Source: Alectoria sarmentosa (taxonomy: Eukaryota; Ascomycota; Lecanoromycetes; Lecanorales; Parmeliaceae). From it: DNA of 64,000 nt. The position numbers and the translations under genes were made by a program. The notes beneath the pieces were generated by a model. The model ran no database searches and was not told the DNA's origin. It saw only the letters and a program-made list of their open reading frames with translations. Positions 58,044-64,000 of this stretch are shown one piece after another. The stretch's first letter is position 1; every line of letters begins with the position of its first letter. Where the stretch lies: positions 1-64,000 of the forward strand of contig WOGZ01000156.1 in NCBI GenBank assembly GCA_009733775.1, in the 5' to 3' direction.

Positions 58044-58436
58044 AATATTAAAGAGAAACACATTAATTATATGAGAAAGATTTTGAAAAAGTTATAACAA
58101 ATTAACTTATATTTAAATATTAATAAATATGAATTTTATATGAAGTAAATAAAATATCTCGAATTTATTATAATCACAAAAGATTTTAAAATAAATTCGT
58201 AAAAGATTAAAATGATACGAAATTAAAATGCGTTAAAATGCGTAAAAGACGTATAAATTTTTTTAAGATTCGTAAACTTTTATAAAAGATTTATATATAA
58301 ATATTCAAAGATTGTAACGTTATTGTTCAATTTTACACAAATCGAATAAAAATCATTTATGTTTTTATGAATATTGAATAGTTTAAAGTAAAAGGCTTTT
58401 AAGAAATTAAAAAAGATTTTCACAATTACATTTATG

Positions 58437-58510
58437 CTCGCACATTTCGACTTTAATAAAAAGATTTAAATCGAAATCGATGCTTTTGATTATATAATAA
58501 TTACGATATT
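58437..58510 (+). pseudogene. RNase H relic of element A
   Basis: Reads LAHFDFNKKI-stop-IEIDAFDYIIITIF, which matches the gypsy RNase H start LAHFDPNKPIRIETDASDYAIGAIL. Substitutions are largely transitions. It follows RT in the correct order. Confidence 0.75.
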
Positions 58511-59339
58511 TTTTTAAAAGAACGATTAGAGCGTTTTACGCTTAATCGTTTTTATGTCAAAAAAGATGTCTTTTTAAAAATGCAATTACGAGATTTATAA
58601 TAAGAAATTGTTGATTATTATACGCGTCTTCGAAAAATAACATTCAAAGTTGATCGAAATATTAATTAACGATTCAATTAAGATTTTCACAAATTATAAA
58701 AATTTCGAATATTTTATAATAACGAAGTAATTAAATCGAAAATAAACACGTTGAGCGAAGTTTTTTTTTAAATTTAATTTTTATATTATATATAAATCGA
58801 GAAAATAAAATATCAAATCAAACAATTTGACTCGTCGATTCGATAATCTTTCAAAAAATGACATTAATGACAAAAAATAACATCAACATTAAATGCTTTT
58901 GAAAATAAGACATTTGAAAATAAGAATATAATAGACGCTAAATCTCACGTTTTTACTTTTGAACGAAATCTCTCAGATGATTTATAATTTAACAATTATG
59001 ATTTACGATTTAAATGAAAAAGATATCGACGATGAGAAGTTATTGAAAAAATCATTATCGATTATCTCGAAATCATTTATCGAAGAGTTAATAAAAGAAT
59101 TGATAAATAACTTCATTATCGAATCGAATATCATATTAAAAGTGAAAGATTTATATAAAAAAAATGACATTTTTTAGCGAATCATTTATACGAAAAATAT
59201 TAAATAAAGAAAAATCTTTTAAAACTTAATTAAAAAAGGTTTTCGATTAAAATTTGAAGATTGTTAATTGAAAAATGATCTTTTATACGTATAAAAACGG
59301 TTGTACGTATTTGATAATGTAAAATTTAAAACATAAATA

Positions 59340-59530
59340 ATTAAATTTATATACGATTCGTTATCAGGCGATTATATAAAACGTATTATCATATATAATA
59401 AAATTAATATTTATTATTATTAACTCGAGATAATAAATATCGTTTTTAAATTTATAAATAATTATTATATTTATAAACGATTTAAAAGTTATAAAAAGAG
59501 TAAATATAAGCTTTTCAAATTTCTCTTTAT
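59340..59530 (+). pseudogene. Probable integrase zinc-binding relic of element A
   Basis: After the RNase H relic, this stretch holds a YQAI segment and YKRFKSYKKSKYKLFKFL, similar to the YVRSCDTCQRSKYRHKPFGFL region of gypsy integrases with the Cys codons lost. Weak by itself; the order RT-RH-INT supports it. Confidence 0.4.
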
Positions 59531-60979
59531 ATCAAATAAATATTAAAAAAACATTTTTCTTAATTTTATTATTTTATTATCTATTTATAAAAGATATAAT
59601 AAAGATTATTAACACATTATAATTATTATAAATCGATTAATAAAAAAAATAAAATTTGTGATTTTAAATTTTTTCGAAATAAAAATTGTTATATAAATCT
59701 TTTTCAAATAAATTTGAAAAAAAGAAGATTATTTATTCATTATTATCTTTAATCGAAATATATAATTTATCGCTCATTTTTGATAAAGATTATGCGCGAG
59801 AATTGATATAAAATCGAAATTGTTTATTGCATTTTATTTCGAAATTGACGATCAAATTAAAAATACGAACTTCGCGTTAAAATAATATTTTTATATATAT
59901 ATAAATTATAATTAAGAGGATTGAATAAATTTTTTATTTATTGCGAAATTTGAAGTCAATTCGATTAAGAACGTTTTCATCGATATAATTTTTTTTTTAA
60001 TTATAAAAAAATATATATCTCGTTTTGATATTGAATTTTTAATATTTTGAAATAATAACGTTATTTAAAAAATAAAAAAAGATATTGTGATTACGAATAA
60101 TTTTATAAAAAAGATTAAAAAAATGCGAATTCATTTTTAATAAAAACTCGCTTAAATTAAAGGCATTTAAAAGAAATACATTAATCGATATCGCTTATCA
60201 ACATTAAAATTACGATTAAAAGATTTAATTATATTGAATTATCGAAACATTAAAATTATGAAATTTAATAAGTTTTTAAATTATAAAAACATAAAATCGT
60301 TTAAAGTCGTACGAGTTATTAATAATTCGATATATAAATTCAATTTATTTAGCACAATAAAAAGTGTTTTTTTAATCTTTCATTTTTAATTATTATATAA
60401 TATTATCGATGATTCTTTATTTAAACAAAGGCAGTTTTTTTTTTTTTTTATACACATAAACGAAAAAGAAGCGAATTATTCAACGAAAAAGATTTTCGAT
60501 TTCAAAATAAATAAAAAACGAAATTTTTTTATAATAAGATTTAAAGATTATTTGATATATAAAATCAAATATATTGATTATAATAATGACGATGATTTAT
60601 TCATATAACAAATTTTCACGAATGCTGTCGATTGTTTAAATTTGATGATAGATTTTTATCACAAATATTCAAATCACGAAAGTTTATATACGTTTTTCAA
60701 GACTCTTCGCGATTGAAAATCTTTTTTTACGTTATTAATATTTTATTGCGCTTATAAAATAAAAGAATTTGATTCTTTTTAATTTATAAAGTCGTAAAAA
60801 TAAATAAAGTTGTGAAGGAATATGAATATCGTTATCGCTATTGCACAATAAATCCCTTTTAACTTAATTGACTCGCAATAAAGATTTATGAAAAATACGA
60901 TATAAAAGCTTCGAATTTATGATTATTTTTTCGTTTTTTTTCAGTCACAGAAGTGTTTGTGTTTTTGAGAAAAGAATAA

Positions 60980-61175
60980 TGTTATAATTCGCTTTTCGAT
61001 ATTACGACTCATTATGAATTAAGATTAATTCTATGACTCAATCTTACATTAGCGTGTTAAGTTATAATTTAATCTTTTATTTTTGCATGCATGCATTTAT
61101 ACTTAAAACTTCATAATTAAAATTTCATTCAAATCACGTTCAAATATTACTTAGTTTTACGTATAATTCTTAACA
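60980..61175 (+). repeat. 3' LTR of element A (196 bp)
   Basis: Less mutated copy of the pair, with intact TG...CA ends (TGTTATAATTCGC...TTAACA). It is preceded by a polypurine tract and followed by the TSD ATAAT. Confidence 0.92.
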
Positions 61176-61229
61176 ATAATTATATTTAAATATCTTTTAT
61201 TTGAAATAAAAAACTTAAAAATATAATTA

Positions 61230-61262
<33 letters not shown>

Positions 61263-63009
61263 TATTAAATTACGTATTATTAATTTATCGAAATTGTATT
61301 AATAATATATTAATTAAATATTAATTTAATTATTATAATTTATTAAATTAAATTATTTTATAAATTTATATATTATTATTATTTTATAAAATAATGTTTT
61401 AATATTTAATATATTAATAATATATAACGTAAATTAAGTTATTAATATATATAAAATAAATAAAATAATATTATTTATATATATTTAAAATAAATATTTT
61501 TATACGTTAAAATCGTATTAATTTTATTTTATTTAATAATTTTATAACTTAATAATTTTATAACTTTTTAAGATTTCGTAATATAATATATTTAATTTAA
61601 ATTTATAATTAAAAATTAAAAATTATCGCATTAAAGAATTTTTATAAATATATAAAAAAAATTTATATTTTTTTTACGTTATTAAAGCTACGAATCGTGA
61701 AATTTAGAAAAAAAAATTCATTATTTTTTGAAATAATATAAAATAATGTTAATGTTAATAATATACTTATTTATAAAACGTAATATATAGCTTTTTAATA
61801 ATAATGCTAATTAAATTTTAAAATATAAAATTTAATTAATAATATTAACGATATATATAATTTATATTATTTTTATATTTTAATTAACATTGTTATAATA
61901 AAATTAAATCTTTTATATAACATTTTTTATTCATTATTTTCATTTTTTCAAATATAAATAAAATAAAAATTAGCACGAAAATATCGTTCGTTTATAACGA
62001 AAATGATAATAAATTCAAAATAATGAAATTAAATAAATATAATTAAAAGTAAACAAATTTTACGCGATATATTTAAATATTTATTTAAATAAAAAAATTA
62101 AAATTATGAATATAAAATATGTTAATATAAATTAAAAAGTTTATTTTATATTATAAATTTATTAAATAATTATAAATAAAAATAAATATTAATTTCATTT
62201 AATAATATTATCAAAAATTAAATAAATTTATTATTAAAATTACAATTTTTTTTAATTCCTTTTATATTAATTATTATAATTTTTTATTTATTAATTTTAT
62301 ATTAATATACGTTATATTTACGTTAATTTCGATTAAGTTTAAGATTTTAATATTTTTTTTTTAATAATATCGCTTTTTATAATTTATTTTTATAATTTTA
62401 TTTTATTTTATATATTATTAATATAAGTTATTACACACACATTAAACTTTTAATATAAATTTCTTTTATTATAATAATTTTTATTATAATTATAATTTTA
62501 TAATTTTACGATTTTAAAAAACGTGAATAATAAATATAAATAATTATATTATATTATATTATATTATATTAATATATAATTTAATTTTTGAATTGAATTA
62601 AAATCGCTTTAAAAAAAGATTGTCGAAATTATTTTATTATAACGTTAATTTAAAAAAAATTAAATTAAATAACTTTATTAATTCAAGATTTTTATATTAT
62701 AATTATATTATAATTAATTAATATATAATAAACTTTCAAAATTAAAAACAACTATTTATTATTACGATTTTTGTTATTATTTTATATATTTATATTTTAT
62801 TAATATATAAACATTTAATTTAATTTTTTTTATTTAATTAATTACTTTATTTAATATTTATTATAATTAATTTATAAAAAAAATTATAAAAAATATTATT
62901 ATTTTTAAATAAAAAAAATAGAAAATTTAAATTAATTAATTTTTTTAAAAATGTAATTTTTAAATATATATATATTTTTTAATATATTTTATAAGTTAAT
63001 TATAATAAT

Positions 63010-63095
63010 AATTTAAAAATCGTATACGTATATTTATTATCATAACGTTTTAATATATTTTATTTATTGTATATATATATACACTTAAAAAATAT
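63010..63095 (-). repeat. Right arm of the long-distance inverted repeat
   Basis: Inverse copy of about 46165-46250, including ttaag-tgtatatatatata-caataaataaaatatat in inverse and aatcgtatacgta. See the left arm for limits. Confidence 0.4.
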
Positions 63096-63852
63096 TAAAT
63101 TTTATTGAAATAATTAAGTTCGTTTTACTTTTCTTACTCGACTATCGTCGAGTGTAAACTTAATAAGTTTTATATTTTACATAATATCTTAATTAAGTAA
63201 TTTATTATTTATTTTCAACAGATTATAAACTCGATCGATTAAATTTCGTTCAATAATTTGATATTTATTTTATCGATATATTTTACATATATTAATTTAT
63301 AAGTTATTTCAAATCACGAAACTTTATTTTTATTTTATGAAAACATTTTATGAGAATATATTGTTATAAAATATCGTAAAAGTTTTAAAACGTTAAAAGA
63401 TATTCGATTTATTATTATATTAATAAAATAATATTATTTTAAAACCTCGATTTGAGACACATTTAAACGTTAATTTTGAATAAATTTTAATTTTCATTAA
63501 AAATGTTAATTTTATCGATAACGTGATCGTGGAAATTAAATTATATATTTTAATTAATAAAAACGTTACGTTAATTGAAGGAGGTAATCTTTAAATTTTT
63601 AAAATTATATTTAATTAATGTATATTCTCATCGTGCGACGTATTTATTCGATTGAAAATTAATTAATAAATGTGTTTCAATCGCTGAAAACACTTAATTT
63701 TAAAATTTATTAAAATAATTAATTAATAATATATCGAAATTATATTAATCGTCGTTAAATTTCTTATTTAAATCGAAATAAATAATTCTTTTAAAAGTTA
63801 TTATTTTCAAAATTTATTGAAAATGAATTAATTAATGATAAATCAAATTTAT

Positions 63853-63930
63853 TGATCGTCGTTTAAATTCGAATTTATTGAAATAATTAATTAATAATGT
63901 GTTAAATTTATTGATCGTCGTTTAAATTTA
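63853..63930. repeat. Short direct repeat near the right end
   Basis: The string ttattgatcgtcgtttaaat occurs at about 63850-63870 and again at about 63908-63928, spacing 58 bp; a related form (attaatcgtcgttaaattt) is near 63744. Possibly a decayed tandem repeat. Confidence 0.5.
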
Positions 63931-64000
63931 TTGTTTAAATTAAAAACGAATATTTTTCATTTAAATTAATATAAATCGCGAAAATTTTTCGTCTCGATAC

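Larger units (their letters stand above)
46356..61175 (+). mobile_element. Ty3/gypsy LTR retrotransposon A, RIP-decayed, interrupted by elements B and C
   Basis: Two 196-bp LTR copies (46356-46551, 60980-61175) bound it, with the same 5-bp target-site duplication ATAAT at 46351-46355 and 61176-61180. A purine tract (gagaaaagaataa, 60967-60979) directly precedes the right LTR, as expected of a PPT for plus orientation. Pol relics are on the plus strand: RT (57629-58043), RNase H (about 58437-58510) and likely the integrase zinc-binding part (about 59340-59520). Without B (7107 bp), C (955 bp) and their duplicated 5-bp targets it would be about 6.7 kb. The RT region is downstream of B and the gag region upstream. 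All reading frames are broken. Confidence 0.9.
61181..64000. other. Extremely AT-rich, gene-free DNA right of element A
   Basis: About 2.8 kb with no credible reading frame. It is even more AT-rich than the retroelement block up to about 63100. Holds a TTA run (about 61233-61262), a short palindrome actcgac/gtcgagt near 63136-63153, and, from about 63560 to the end, repeated strings like attgatcgtcgtttaaatt (63853-63871 and 63911-63929) that suggest older tandem or dispersed repeats. Function unknown. Confidence 0.6.

Noticed and set aside
45900..64000. Nuclear insertion of mitochondrial DNA or a centromere
   Set aside because: AT-richness alone could suggest either, but gypsy RT/RNase H relics, paired LTRs and TSDs explain most of the block. 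A centromeric role cannot be excluded but has no direct support.

Overview
This window is nuclear DNA of a filamentous ascomycete (Pezizomycotina). The genes have several short introns of about 46-60 nt with GTRNGT donors and AG acceptors. The gene set includes an AreB/ASD4-type GATA factor, a TEP1/PTEN phosphatase, Srv2/CAP, MAK32 and RRG7. AT-rich blocks decayed by RIP (repeat-induced point mutation) flank the genes. The class cannot be fixed from sequence alone; a Leotiomycetes-like genome is a guess.

Layout. (1) Positions 1-4130: AT-rich block holding a decayed minus-strand Ty3/gypsy element (RT, protease-linker and Gag zinc-knuckle remnants, likely LTR at 3330-3511), then anonymous AT-rich DNA. 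(2) Positions ~4140-45880: a normal-composition gene island with 19 gene models. Several gene pairs share short divergent upstream regions (ARH1/4-TM protein, PMS1/areB, serinc/MFS, single-pass membrane protein/LSM4, uS4m/La, MAK32/CAP). (3) Positions ~45890-64000: a second AT-rich block with no live genes. It resolves into a nested set of LTR retrotransposons. A plus-strand gypsy element (A) has 196-bp LTRs at 46356-46551 and 60980-61175. Two younger elements interrupt it: a 955-bp miniature LTR element (C, 122-bp LTRs) and a 7.1-kb minus-strand gypsy element (B, 124-bp LTRs). All three carry recognisable 5-bp target-site duplications.

Genes in order: L-2-hydroxyglutarate dehydrogenase (-), ferredoxin/adrenodoxin reductase ARH1 (-), 4-TM protein (+), mismatch-repair PMS1 (-), AreB-type GATA factor (+), serinc/TMS1 (-), nodulin-like MFS transporter (+), RRG7-like protein (-), single-pass membrane protein (-), LSM4 (+), a small secreted-type protein (-, uncertain), PPR-like protein (+), mitoribosomal uS4m/NAM9 (-), La protein (+), mitoribosomal mL44 (-), small single-TM protein (+), MAK32-like PfkB protein (-), cyclase-associated protein (+), PTEN/TEP1 (-). 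Mitochondrial functions are frequent (L2HGDH, ARH1, RRG7, probably the PPR protein, uS4m, mL44), but they do not form an operon-like pathway. No biosynthetic cluster, CRISPR array, rRNA or tRNA gene was seen.

The most notable points are the nested retroelement structure with matching TSDs and RIP-type LTR divergence, the shared putative primer-binding site of B and C, the areB locus with a Met-free upstream exon and an intronic alternative start behind paired GATA sites, and two genes whose first coding exon is only the ATG.
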